Source: Betaproteobacteria bacterium (GTDB lineage Bacteria; Pseudomonadota; Gammaproteobacteria; Burkholderiales; SG8-41). From it: a stretch of DNA of 7,786 bases. A program made the position numbers and the translations under genes. Below, piece after piece: positions 1-6,778 of this stretch. Position 1 is the first letter of the stretch; the number at the start of each line of letters is the position of its first letter. The notes under the pieces are model-generated. The model had not been told where the DNA came from. It searched no databases and saw only the letters and a list, made by a program, of their open reading frames with translations. The stretch is taken from positions 1-7,786 of the forward strand of contig JAIOOZ010000126.1 of the NCBI GenBank assembly GCA_021414185.1, given 5' to 3'.

Positions 1-527
1 GTGAACTTGTCGAATTGGTCCTTGCCGAGCGCCTGTGCGGTGGCCATCTGCAGCACGATCGCCTGGTTGGAAGTCTTGATGCCGGGCACCGCGATGCGGT
101 CTTCGGGGCCGATGTCGCGCACGCTCTTTATATTGGGCTTGCTGGTATTGAGCCACATCGGCGAAGTAATCATCGCCGCCATGCCCTTGATCTCGTTGTC
201 GGTGCCCTTGGTGCGCGCCCAGATCAGGATGATGGAGGTGGGGCCGTTGGTGCCGATGTCGATGCGCCCGGCGAGCATGGCGTCGTTCATGACTGCCGGG
301 CCGACGGTGGTCGCGTAGACGCCTTTGACATCGCCGAGTCCGGCGGCGCGCGTGTGCTTCTCGATCAGCTTCTGGTGCTCCATTACCATGATGGGGAGGA
401 AGCCGAGCCCGATCTGCTTGACGATACGCACTTCGTTGGTCTCGGCCGCGGTTGCATGCGGCAGCAATGCGGCAAACGACAAGATAATTGCGGCGAGCAC
501 GCTGAGCGCGCTTCTATAGTTTTTCAT
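1..527 (-). CDS. ABC transporter substrate-binding protein, NitT/TauT (SsuA/NMT1-like) type, 3' part outside window
   Basis: Read on the minus strand from ATG at 527-525, this frame is open for 175 codons and runs off the window at position 1, so the C-terminal part is missing. Residues 1-27 form a signal peptide: K2 and R5, a hydrophobic core at about 8-22, and a cleavage site after HATA, so the mature protein is periplasmic. The mature part begins with a beta strand (VRIVKQIGLGFLPIMVM) and continues with EHQKLIEKH. Later come MNDAMLAGRIDIG, at about 80-92, and a DRIAVPGIKTSNQAIVL stretch. This order is typical of periplasmic receptors for nitrate, taurine, sulfonates or thiamine precursors. 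The ligand cannot be read from the sequence. The gene is coupled to the upstream AtuA-family gene by a TGATG overlap, and GGAGG (536-532) lies 4 bases before this ATG. The ATG at 530 sits too close to that site. Transporter permease and ATPase genes, if present, would lie to the left of the window. Confidence 0.9.
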   Translation of the reverse strand, partial: MKNYRSALSVLAAIILSFAALLPHATAAETNEVRIVKQIGLGFLPIMVMEHQKLIEKHTRAAGLGDVKGVYATTVGPAVMNDAMLAGRIDIGTNGPTSIILIWARTKGTDNEIKGMAAMITSPMWLNTSKPNIKSVRDIGPEDRIAVPGIKTSNQAIVLQMATAQALGKDQFDKF

Positions 528-1948
528 CATACCTCCTCGATATGCAATGGGAACAACGGTTCCAGCGACTCCACATCCATTACGTGATAGACATTGAAGC
601 GATAGGCGGTGGCGGCAGCGACTTCCGGCGGCGTGAACGGAAACGCGAGATTGCCGGCAGTGGACAGCCGGCCCGGGAAGCCGTGGTGCAGCAGGTATTG
701 CTTGGTGACGGTGGCAACCGCGCGCGCTTCCTCCGCGGTGTCGGCGATGACTTCGCACATGAAAAAAATTTCGCGCGGCAGCGGGTCGGGCGGCGTAGTC
801 CACGGGAATACGGCGTCGATGCCGTACACGCGCCAGATGATCTGGTACGGCTTGGCCGGATTGGGCGGCGTCAACTCACGCACGGTTTTCTCGACGCCGG
901 CGGTGATCGACTTCGCGTTCGCGATCACGCGCGGGTCGGCCGAGCCCGCCAGCAGTATCGCGCGCTCGCCGACGCGCATCGCGCCTTCAATCTTGACCGT
1001 GAACTGATCGGCGGGCTCCCAGCGCGAGCCGGAAACGCGTGTGCGGTGTTCGTCGACGACTTCGTATCGCGCCTCTTTGGTATGCAGCGTGCCTTCGGGT
1101 TCGCGCACCGCGTACGGATCGGCCTGCTCATAGAGGCTGTGCGCGGCGACCGAACTCGGCGACGCATGGCGTGTGGGATTCATGCTGTCGACCGTGAAGC
1201 TGTCGCCTTCGAGCGTGCCTATGATGGTATCGCGCCCGCCGGGCGTGCAGCACAGCGAGCAGCATTCGATGATTTTCGACATATGCAGCGTGGGGCCGAG
1301 CGGATAGCCGAGCAACGCGGGCACTGCGGCGAACACCGCGGAATCGCAGGCGCGCCCCGCGATGATCACGTCGGCGCCGGCGTTGAGCGCGCGCTGGAAG
1401 GCTTCTATGCCCATCTGTCCGACGATGTATGTTGCATTGTCGACGTCGGCTTCAGTCAACGCTGCGATTTCGCCGAGCGGTACTACTTTCTTCGCGCGGA
1501 TGGCTTTTTTGACGACTTCGCGCGGCATGTCGGCGGAAATCGATGCCAGGCGGAAATGCAATCCATCCCGGCGCGCGATTTCGCGCACCATGTCGAGCGT
1601 CGCAGCCAGATGGGGTGCGGCGCCCGCGCTGCCGGCAGTGCCGATCAACAGCGGAATGCCGAGCTTGCGCGCGCCATTGATGCACTTGGCGAGATCGACG
1701 CGTACCATGGTGTCGGACTGCGCCATCTTGCCGGCGCCCAGATAGTAAGGGCCGGGATCGATCGACCCCATGTCGGCGCCGATCAAATGCGGCTTGCGCG
1801 CGAGGCCCGCGTTGAATGCCGGGTCCGGAATGCCGTAACCGAGTTGTCCCGACGCGGCCATCACGCGCAGCGGCTTCAATTTGCCGTCACTGCCGACGAC
1901 TTCCTTGCGCAGACGTTCGATTGCGGTGGTCATGGTTCCGCTGCTCAT
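527..1948 (-). CDS. AtuA-family (acyclic terpene utilisation, DUF1446) protein
   Basis: The 473-residue product matches the AtuA/DUF1446 family from memory of its conserved blocks. In order these are LRVMAASGQLGYGIP (about 28-42), IGADMGSIDPGPYYLG (56-71), LIGTAGSAGAAPH (101-113), ADVIIAGRACDSAVF (192-206), the Cys-rich IIECCSLCC (226-234), and HSLYEQADPYAVREPEGTL (270-288). The family is named after atuA of the Pseudomonas citronellol/geraniol (acyclic terpene) catabolic cluster, but its own reaction is not established to my knowledge. There is no signal peptide, so it should be cytoplasmic. I chose ATG 1948 because it overlaps the DUF4387 stop as ATGA. ATG 1933, five codons later, is possible. 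An in-frame extension to 2143 exists but runs through the neighbouring gene and looks non-coding. The gene ends in a TGATG overlap with the ABC receptor. The name describes the family; a terpene substrate is not implied here. Confidence 0.93.
   Translation of the reverse strand: MSSGTMTTAIERLRKEVVGSDGKLKPLRVMAASGQLGYGIPDPAFNAGLARKPHLIGADMGSIDPGPYYLGAGKMAQSDTMVRVDLAKCINGARKLGIPLLIGTAGSAGAAPHLAATLDMVREIARRDGLHFRLASISADMPREVVKKAIRAKKVVPLGEIAALTEADVDNATYIVGQMGIEAFQRALNAGADVIIAGRACDSAVFAAVPALLGYPLGPTLHMSKIIECCSLCCTPGGRDTIIGTLEGDSFTVDSMNPTRHASPSSVAAHSLYEQADPYAVREPEGTLHTKEARYEVVDEHRTRVSGSRWEPADQFTVKIEGAMRVGERAILLAGSADPRVIANAKSITAGVEKTVRELTPPNPAKPYQIIWRVYGIDAVFPWTTPPDPLPREIFFMCEVIADTAEEARAVATVTKQYLLHHGFPGRLSTAGNLAFPFTPPEVAAATAYRFNVYHVMDVESLEPLFPLHIEEV
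531..538 (-). promoter_or_regulatory. Strong Shine-Dalgarno inside the end of the AtuA-family gene, start site of the ABC receptor
   Basis: On the minus strand the last codons of the AtuA-family gene read GAGGAGGTATGA. The near-perfect ribosome binding site GAGGAGG is followed by ATGATG. The upstream stop TGA (529-527) overlaps both candidate ATGs. The spacing favours the second ATG at 527. This supports coupled translation of the receptor with the gene before it. Confidence 0.8.
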
Positions 1949-2265
1949 AGTTCTATACCCAGCATGGGCCCATGCTGTTGCGCGCCGTAAACGTCGCTGT
2001 CGCCGGGATTGCCCGAAACGATGCGGCGCGGCATCACGATCTTGATTGCAAGCGCGGGCGGATAAGGCAGGACTTCGACCTTGGCGGCAGGCTGCGAGTA
2101 CAGCTTGGCGATCGCATCCGCGGTAAGAGATTTCGACGCGCACGCGGCTTTGAAGCCGGCCTCGTCGTTGAAGAGCAAATCCAGTGTCAGTACGGTCGGG
2201 CCCGCATTCTTGCTGCGGATGACTTTGGCGATGTCGACGAGTTTCACGGGTGCGGGTTCCAACAT
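1945..2265 (-). CDS. DUF4387 family protein, partner of AtuA-family protein
   Basis: This small 106-residue protein fits DUF4387. It has an N-terminal LVDIAKVIRSKNAGPTVLTL segment (about 9-28), a central PYPPALAIKIVMPR (67-80), and the hallmark GNPGDSDVYGAQQHGPML near the C-terminus (85-102). No signal peptide or membrane segment is visible. Proteins of this family are usually encoded beside AtuA/DUF1446 genes. Here the stop overlaps the AtuA start by four bases (ATGA), which suggests coupled synthesis and probably a physical or functional pairing. The reaction is unknown. I placed the start at ATG 2265 because the family's conserved region begins just after it. No convincing Shine-Dalgarno precedes it. 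In-frame GTG 2286 and TTG 2295 are alternatives that would add a few unconserved residues. The frame stays open to 2487, but that stretch overlaps the 3' end of the transglutaminase gene and is not credible coding. Confidence 0.9.
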   Translation of the reverse strand: MLEPAPVKLVDIAKVIRSKNAGPTVLTLDLLFNDEAGFKAACASKSLTADAIAKLYSQPAAKVEVLPYPPALAIKIVMPRRIVSGNPGDSDVYGAQQHGPMLGIEL

Positions 2266-2398
2266 GTGGAAAGTGATATCGAACACAGGGGGCAAAACGG
2301 ACGCGGAGCTTCTTTTTTGCGGTCTCCGTAAAACGTATATTACACGCGAAAAAAGTTCGCGGGTGACCGCCTGCCGAAGCGCCCCGGTAGGAGCCCGG
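2266..2398 (-). promoter_or_regulatory. Intergenic region before the DUF4387-AtuA-receptor genes, likely promoter
   Basis: These 133 bases separate the end of the transglutaminase gene from the DUF4387 start. They contain the most AT-rich stretch of the window: T-runs around 2350 and TAATATAC on the minus strand at about 2343-2336. TAATAT could serve as a -10 element, but no good -35 hexamer sits 16-18 bases upstream of it. A short GC stem on the minus strand (GCGG/CCGC, 2370-2359) followed by GAAC and a T-run could be a weak terminator for the operon before it. Placement of a promoter here is inference from composition and gene layout. Confidence 0.35.
2345..2361. other. Perfect 6-bp inverted repeat (CGCGAA / TTCGCG)
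   Basis: The arms CGCGAA (2345-2350) and TTCGCG (2356-2361) are perfectly complementary around a 5-base loop, which reads CTTTT on the minus strand. It directly precedes the TAATATAC patch in the direction of the DUF4387 operon. It could be an operator half-site pair or a small RNA hairpin between the two operons. It has no U-tract after the stem on the minus strand, so it is not a canonical terminator. Confidence 0.45.
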
Positions 2399-2414
2399 CT
2401 AGCCCCGGCTGGCG
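2386..2414 (+). repeat. REP-like palindromic element (GTAGGAGC... type), candidate
   Basis: On the plus strand a GTAG tetranucleotide (2387-2390) is followed by GAGCCCGGCT and AGCCCCGGCT. This gives two near-identical 9-10 base units around the palindrome GGCTAGCC. The layout (GTAGGAGC, then an imperfect GC hairpin) resembles single REP elements scattered in extragenic spaces of many Pseudomonas and betaproteobacterial genomes. It overlaps the stop codon of the transglutaminase gene. Only one copy is in the window, so repetition in the genome is not shown. Confidence 0.35.
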
Positions 2415-4405
2415 TGCATCTGCAGCCACCGCTGCGCTTGCGCGGCAAGTGTTTCGCGTTCCTGCGCAGTGAGCCCGCGCGGATCAAAACGGTAGCGGTA
2501 ATGCAGCCGCAATAATTCCTGCAATGGAGCGACGTTGATATTGGCGTGGTCGCCCCCGATGCGTGCGAGCCACGCGCTCAGCGACTCATGCGGTGCGCGC
2601 GCGCAGCCGGCGCGGGTGAGTTGCGCCTCGATCCGGTAGAACTCGGAATCGGCCCCCGGTTGCTTGATTCCGGCAGCCGGCGCCGCACGCCGCCGGCGCG
2701 CGACGGCGAGCGGCTGGCCGCTGAACATCCGCCAGAGCAGGATGGTGGCGAGCAGCGCGATCAATGCCAGCCCCGAGTTGCGGTACGCCACCGGTTCTTC
2801 AATGCGCCAGCGCGCGTAACGGTAAGTGGCCCACGACCACAGGTCGGCGAACCGCTGCGTGCGCGGCGCACCCTGCGCTTCGGCGTTGAACCACACCGGC
2901 GGTGTCGTATCGAAATCGACCCAGCGCCCGTCGATCCACGCGCGTGCCCACGCATGCGCGTGGCGTTCGCGCACGATGTATTTGTCTTCGAGCGGACTCC
3001 ACTCCTGCACCGAGTAGCCCGTCGCGTAGCGTGCCGGCACGCCTGCGGCACGCAGCAGCAGGGTCGTCGCGGTGGCGAAGTATTCGCAGTGCCCTGCGTG
3101 CGTGACGAGCAGGAAATCCGCCAGGGGCGTGGCCTCCGACTTTGCTGCGGGCAGGTAAGTCGAGTAAGCGAAATCGCGCGCGAAGTAGTCCCTGATTGCC
3201 GGCAGCACTTCCCGCGCCGGCCGGTCTTTCAGTTGCAGGCGGGCGACCAGTTCATTGAGCGCGGGCGCTTCCTGCCGCGGCATCCTGAGATCGGTTTCCC
3301 GCGGCGCATCGCGCGCGCCGGCGTTCGCATCCGACCATGCGCTGTAGGTAACGAGGTCTTCCTGGCTCTCGATCATGACCGTGTCGAGCGCGTTGCGTTG
3401 CATGACCTGGGCGGGCAACTGTTCGATGCGGACGGTGCCGTTGGGCAGCGCCAGTACAGCTTTGCCGCGCTCGATGGGATGCGACACCGTAATGCGCGAT
3501 GAAGCGCTCACCGCTGTCGCGGCGCTGCCGTTATGCAGCAAGTCCCAATTGCTGCGGTCCGGGCCGCTGCCCACCGCCACGAAGGGCGCGTCGCGCGCGA
3601 GCCAGCTTGGCGACCCATAGGCGTTATAGCTCGCGCGATGCAGCAGCACCGGCACTTTCATGTCCTGCGGCAGCGTCACGCGCAGCACGATGCGGTCGGA
3701 TTGTTTAAGTTCGCCGATCTGCCCGATATCGGTGACGCTCTTGTACGGATCGGTGCGGCTGCCACCGCCAAAAAACGAGCTCGTCGATTCCATCACGAAT
3801 TGCTGCGCCTGGCTGAGTCCGAGGTGACCCGCATAGCCGAGTGCCGCGCTCAAGGCGAACATGGCCACCCACACGTATCCGCGGTAGCGCGCCGGGCGCA
3901 ACCGCCATAACGCCCACGCCGTGAGCAACAGCAGCCCCGCGTAGTAACCGTCGTGCCGCAGGTTGGCCGTGCCCGCCGAAAGCGCGCACACGACAACGTA
4001 CGCATAGCCGAAGTCGATGTTGCGGTCTTCCGGCGCGCCGCTCCTGCCGGGGCGCAGCATCAGGAACAGCGCCGACAGTGGGACTTGTCCCGACGCGCTG
4101 AAGAGTTGCGCGGTCATCAGCGGCAGCCATATCAGCGGCAGCCACATGAAGATTTCGAGGATCGGCAGCGGCATGCCGCGGTTGAACGTGAGATAGCCCG
4201 CCAGTATGACGAACGCCCAGGTGCACAGATCGGCAATGCGCGCGAAACCGGCCGCGCCGAAATCCCAGCGCGCGCGCGCAATCCGCGGCGCCTCCAGCAG
4301 GATCGCCATGGCTGCGCCGAGCGCCAGCACCTGCGCATGCCAGGCCCAGAACATCACGGCGCAGGCGAGGTAAAACGGCGGCACGTGTTTCATTGTATTG
4401 GACAC
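2399..4405 (-). CDS. TgpA-like membrane transglutaminase (DUF3488 / transglutaminase core / DUF4129)
   Basis: The 668-residue protein has the full TgpA architecture. About seven hydrophobic segments lie within residues 10-196. A large domain follows, presumably periplasmic. It contains a transglutaminase core with GHCEYF (Cys440), RERHAHAW (His484) and DFDTTP (Asp499), the expected Cys-His-Asp triad. Another membrane helix lies at about 544-561, and a cytoplasmic DUF4129-like tail covers about 590-665. In Pseudomonas aeruginosa the TgpA relative is a membrane protein important for viability; its natural substrate is not settled. I chose GTG 4405 because GGGAG lies 7 bases upstream, and it starts 2 bases after the DUF58 stop. 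ATG 4393, four codons later, is the alternative. The frame can be extended to 4468, but only by overlapping the DUF58 gene. Nothing suggests damage: length and triad are normal. Confidence 0.95.
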   Translation of the reverse strand: MSNTMKHVPPFYLACAVMFWAWHAQVLALGAAMAILLEAPRIARARWDFGAAGFARIADLCTWAFVILAGYLTFNRGMPLPILEIFMWLPLIWLPLMTAQLFSASGQVPLSALFLMLRPGRSGAPEDRNIDFGYAYVVVCALSAGTANLRHDGYYAGLLLLTAWALWRLRPARYRGYVWVAMFALSAALGYAGHLGLSQAQQFVMESTSSFFGGGSRTDPYKSVTDIGQIGELKQSDRIVLRVTLPQDMKVPVLLHRASYNAYGSPSWLARDAPFVAVGSGPDRSNWDLLHNGSAATAVSASSRITVSHPIERGKAVLALPNGTVRIEQLPAQVMQRNALDTVMIESQEDLVTYSAWSDANAGARDAPRETDLRMPRQEAPALNELVARLQLKDRPAREVLPAIRDYFARDFAYSTYLPAAKSEATPLADFLLVTHAGHCEYFATATTLLLRAAGVPARYATGYSVQEWSPLEDKYIVRERHAHAWARAWIDGRWVDFDTTPPVWFNAEAQGAPRTQRFADLWSWATYRYARWRIEEPVAYRNSGLALIALLATILLWRMFSGQPLAVARRRRAAPAAGIKQPGADSEFYRIEAQLTRAGCARAPHESLSAWLARIGGDHANINVAPLQELLRLHYRYRFDPRGLTAQERETLAAQAQRWLQMHASRG

Positions 4406-4407
4406 TC

Positions 4408-5736
4408 TTAGGCTCCCACCGCGGCGAGGCCCAGTTCGATCTTCCCCGGCTGCAATAAGGTGAGCCACGGCGCGCGCGCGCCGATTTCTTCCGGCGCGTC
4501 GGTCACTACCAGCGCCACGACCTGCAATCCGGTCGCCTGCAACCGCCGCACCAGATCGCGGCGCGGTTCATCCCACGCCAGCAGCACCAGGATTGCGCTG
4601 GTGAGCGCCGCGCGGCTGCCCAGCACCGAGTCGGCGAGCGTGCTGAACTCGCCGGCCTGCGGCTTCACCGCGGCGAGCACTTCCAGCAGTTGTTGCGCCT
4701 GCAGCTGGCCGCGGCCCGCGGTGAAGCAGTAGCTTTCGCGGGCGACGAACATAAGGTCGAGCAGGCACTCGCGTGTGTCTACGGTGGCGGCGAACGAGGC
4801 AGCGACCGCGACGGCCTCCTCGAACACGTCGTCGCTCGCGGCGGCGCCGAACGTGTCGAGCACCAGCACATGGCGCTCAAAGAATTCGTCTTGATACTCT
4901 TTCACTACCGGGTAGCCGAGACGGGCAAAGCTTTTCCAGTGCACGTGCTGCAGCGGGTCGCCGGGCCGGTAATCGCGCAGTGAAACAAACTCGGCGGAAT
5001 CGCCGATCGCGGACGCCAGCGCGACACCGCCGTGCTGGTAGCGGCGCGCGCCCGGCAAGGCGAGCGGCGGCACGCGATAGCATTTCGGCAGCACCAGCAG
5101 CGTGCCCGGCGCGTGATAGTCGGCGCACGCGTTGAACAAATTGAGCGGATCGGGACGCGCCACCGTCAGCGTTTCGAAACGCAGCACGCCGCGCCGCTGC
5201 GGGGTGAATCCCGACTGCATTTCCAGCGTGCGTCCGGCCGCGATCTCGGTTATGGCGCGTTCGCCGAGCGCCGCGGCGCCGTTGATCGCGACCAGCTTGA
5301 GCCAGATTTCGAACAGCGTCGGTCGCTTCAGCAATTTCCACTGGGCGGCCACCGCGGCGCTGAATTGCGCGTAGCTCGGGCGCGGGTCGGCCAGGTTATC
5401 GCTCAGGATCAGGCCGCGCTGGGCGTCCGGCGACTGATTGCGCACCGTGATACGGTAACTGTAAGGCACGCCGGCGGTGGCCAGCCGCGGCGCGTCGCGC
5501 GTAACCACAATGCGCGGCCTGAACAGCACTGCGAACGGCACCGCCAGCACGATCGCCGCCAGCAGCAAAGTGAACATCTGGTAGCTCATCGAGCGCTCGG
5601 TATCCACCCCGAGCACGGCACCCGTCCACGCCGCACCCAGCACCAGCATTCCGGGCAATGTGAAGCGCCGCTTCAGTTTGCGGTTCACCGCGGAGACCGC
5701 GCGCAACGCGATATACGCGATGCGGGTGATCGCCAT
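4408..5736 (-). CDS. DUF58 domain-containing protein (vWA-like), MoxR partner
   Basis: The 442-residue protein has two N-terminal membrane segments (about 27-44 and 54-72), a middle domain, and then the DUF58 signature. This runs from EFVSLRDYRPGDPLQHVHW (249-267) to ARLGYPVVKEYQDEF (271-285). After it comes a von Willebrand A-like fold beginning VLVLDTF (290-296). The usual MIDAS D-x-S-x-S is not intact there (D294 is followed by TFG), so metal binding in the classic way is doubtful. Proteins of this family are membrane-anchored and typically encoded between a MoxR ATPase and a transglutaminase, as here. They are thought to be the adaptor or client of MoxR. The start ATG 5736 lies 4 bases after the moxR stop with no clear Shine-Dalgarno, so translation is probably coupled. 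The gene ends with TAA two bases before the transglutaminase start. Confidence 0.95.
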   Translation of the reverse strand: MAITRIAYIALRAVSAVNRKLKRRFTLPGMLVLGAAWTGAVLGVDTERSMSYQMFTLLLAAIVLAVPFAVLFRPRIVVTRDAPRLATAGVPYSYRITVRNQSPDAQRGLILSDNLADPRPSYAQFSAAVAAQWKLLKRPTLFEIWLKLVAINGAAALGERAITEIAAGRTLEMQSGFTPQRRGVLRFETLTVARPDPLNLFNACADYHAPGTLLVLPKCYRVPPLALPGARRYQHGGVALASAIGDSAEFVSLRDYRPGDPLQHVHWKSFARLGYPVVKEYQDEFFERHVLVLDTFGAAASDDVFEEAVAVAASFAATVDTRECLLDLMFVARESYCFTAGRGQLQAQQLLEVLAAVKPQAGEFSTLADSVLGSRAALTSAILVLLAWDEPRRDLVRRLQATGLQVVALVVTDAPEEIGARAPWLTLLQPGKIELGLAAVGA

Positions 5737-5740
5737 GGAG

Positions 5741-6691
5741 TTACGCCGGGACCGGCAGCGTCTGCACGATGTGCCCGACGATGGCCGCCGCGCTGGTGCC
5801 CGCGAATCTGGCCTGCGGGTCGAGCGCCAGCCGGTGCGCCAGTACCGCGACCGCCACTTCCTGGATGTGCTCGGGCCGCACGAACGTCTCGCCGTCGATC
5901 AGGGCGAGCGCCTGCGCCGTCCTCGTGAGCGCGAGCGAACCGCGCGGGCCGGCGCCCAGCGTTACCGCCGGTGCTTCGCGCGTGGCGCGCGCGATATCGA
6001 CGATATAGCGTTTGAGTTCGGCGCTGACGCTCACCCGCTTGACCGCCTCGCGAATCAATTGCAGCTCGGCAAGCGTCGCGCAGGGCTTGATCGACTCCAG
6101 CGGATGTTTCTGCTCCTGCGCCGAAATGATCTCGACTTCCGCCTCGGCATCGACGTAGCCGAGCGAGAGCCGCACCGCGAAGCGGTCCATCTGCGCTTCG
6201 GGCAGCGGATAGGTGCCGCGGAAATCGACCGGGTTCTGCGTGGCCAGCACGAAGAAATTGTCGAGCCGGTAAGATTTTCCTTCAATCGTGACCTGCCCTT
6301 CGGCCATCACTTCGAGCAGAGCCGATTGCGTGCGCGGGCTGGCGCGGTTGATTTCATCGGCGAGCAGTATGTGAGTGAAAATCGGCCCCTGGTGAAATTC
6401 AAACGTCTGCGTCTTCTGGTTGAACACCGAGACGCCGAGAATATCGGAGGGCAGGAGATCGGGCGTGAACTGCACGCGCTTGAATTCCGCGCCGATGGAC
6501 AAGGCGAGCGCCTTGGCGAGGGTGGTTTTGCCGGTGCCGGGAAAATCTTCGAGCAGGACGTGACCGCCGCTTGCGAGCGCGCCCAACAGTACCCGCAATA
6601 CCGCCGATTTGCCGCGGATCACGGCATCGACGTTGGTGGCGATCCGCTGCAACAGCTGCTGGGCCTCGCGATCGGCCGCGGCAATTTCCAA
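5741..6691 (-). CDS. MoxR-family AAA+ ATPase
   Basis: The 316-residue protein carries all MoxR landmarks. They are Walker A PGTGKTTLAK (51-60), Walker B HILLADEINRA (107-117), sensor 1 FFVLATQNPV (146-155), TYPLPEAQMDRF (160-171) and sensor 2 region TLGAGPRGSLAL (244-255). The fold is a cytoplasmic AAA+ ATPase that acts as a chaperone-like remodeller, generally on the vWA/DUF58 proteins encoded beside it. No ATG is available near the expected N-terminus. TTG at 6691 is chosen because AAGGGAG (6703-6697) precedes it with a 5-base spacer and because it gives the usual family length. The frame stays open antisense through the glutathione S-transferase gene up to 7603, but that extension shows no MoxR features. 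This is the first gene of the moxR-DUF58-transglutaminase operon and is divergent from the glutathione S-transferase gene. Confidence 0.95.
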   Translation of the reverse strand: MEIAAADREAQQLLQRIATNVDAVIRGKSAVLRVLLGALASGGHVLLEDFPGTGKTTLAKALALSIGAEFKRVQFTPDLLPSDILGVSVFNQKTQTFEFHQGPIFTHILLADEINRASPRTQSALLEVMAEGQVTIEGKSYRLDNFFVLATQNPVDFRGTYPLPEAQMDRFAVRLSLGYVDAEAEVEIISAQEQKHPLESIKPCATLAELQLIREAVKRVSVSAELKRYIVDIARATREAPAVTLGAGPRGSLALTRTAQALALIDGETFVRPEHIQEVAVAVLAHRLALDPQARFAGTSAAAIVGHIVQTLPVPA

Positions 6692-6778
6692 GGTGGCTCC
6701 CTTCCGGCTTCCAGCGCAAGTGCCCGCGCCCGCTAGCTCGGGTAAACTGCGGCTACGACTTACTTTTGGGAGGATAAC
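6692..6778. promoter_or_regulatory. Divergent intergenic region between moxR and the glutathione S-transferase gene
   Basis: These 87 bases must hold both 5' ends. On the minus strand AAGGGAG (6703-6697) is the likely ribosome binding site for the TTG start of moxR. On the plus strand TAAACT (6733-6738) is a possible -10 for the transferase gene, but no good -35 is visible. No clear operator palindrome was found apart from a GCTAGC (6732-6727 area). The promoters are inferred from the divergent layout. Confidence 0.35.
6768..6773 (+). promoter_or_regulatory. Ribosome binding site of the glutathione S-transferase gene
   Basis: GGGAGG ends five bases before ATG 6779 and is a strong Shine-Dalgarno. 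It fixes this ATG as the start. Confidence 0.8.

Noticed and set aside
15..587. Plus-strand open frames over the ABC receptor (190 and 105 codons)
   Set aside because: The minus strand encodes a signal peptide and a receptor fold in good reading; the plus-strand products have no family features.
542..1990. Long plus-strand open frame (482 codons) opposite the AtuA-family gene
   Set aside because: Its translation is rich in Arg, Gly, Ala and His with no recognisable domain. It mirrors the third-position GC bias of the real minus-strand gene, which has clear family motifs.
2294..2331. CGGAG/CTCCG inverted repeat as a possible terminator or riboswitch stem
   Set aside because: Only five base pairs with a 15-base loop and no conserved aptamer-like elements nearby; not distinguishable from chance.
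2266..2487. N-terminal extension of the DUF4387 frame to 2487
   Set aside because: It overlaps the 3' end of the transglutaminase gene, is Arg-rich and low in family-like character. The conserved domain starts right after ATG 2265.
5032..6736. Plus-strand frames of 298 and 358 codons opposite DUF58 and moxR
   Set aside because: Shadows of the strongly supported minus-strand genes; Arg/Gln/His-rich with no domain.
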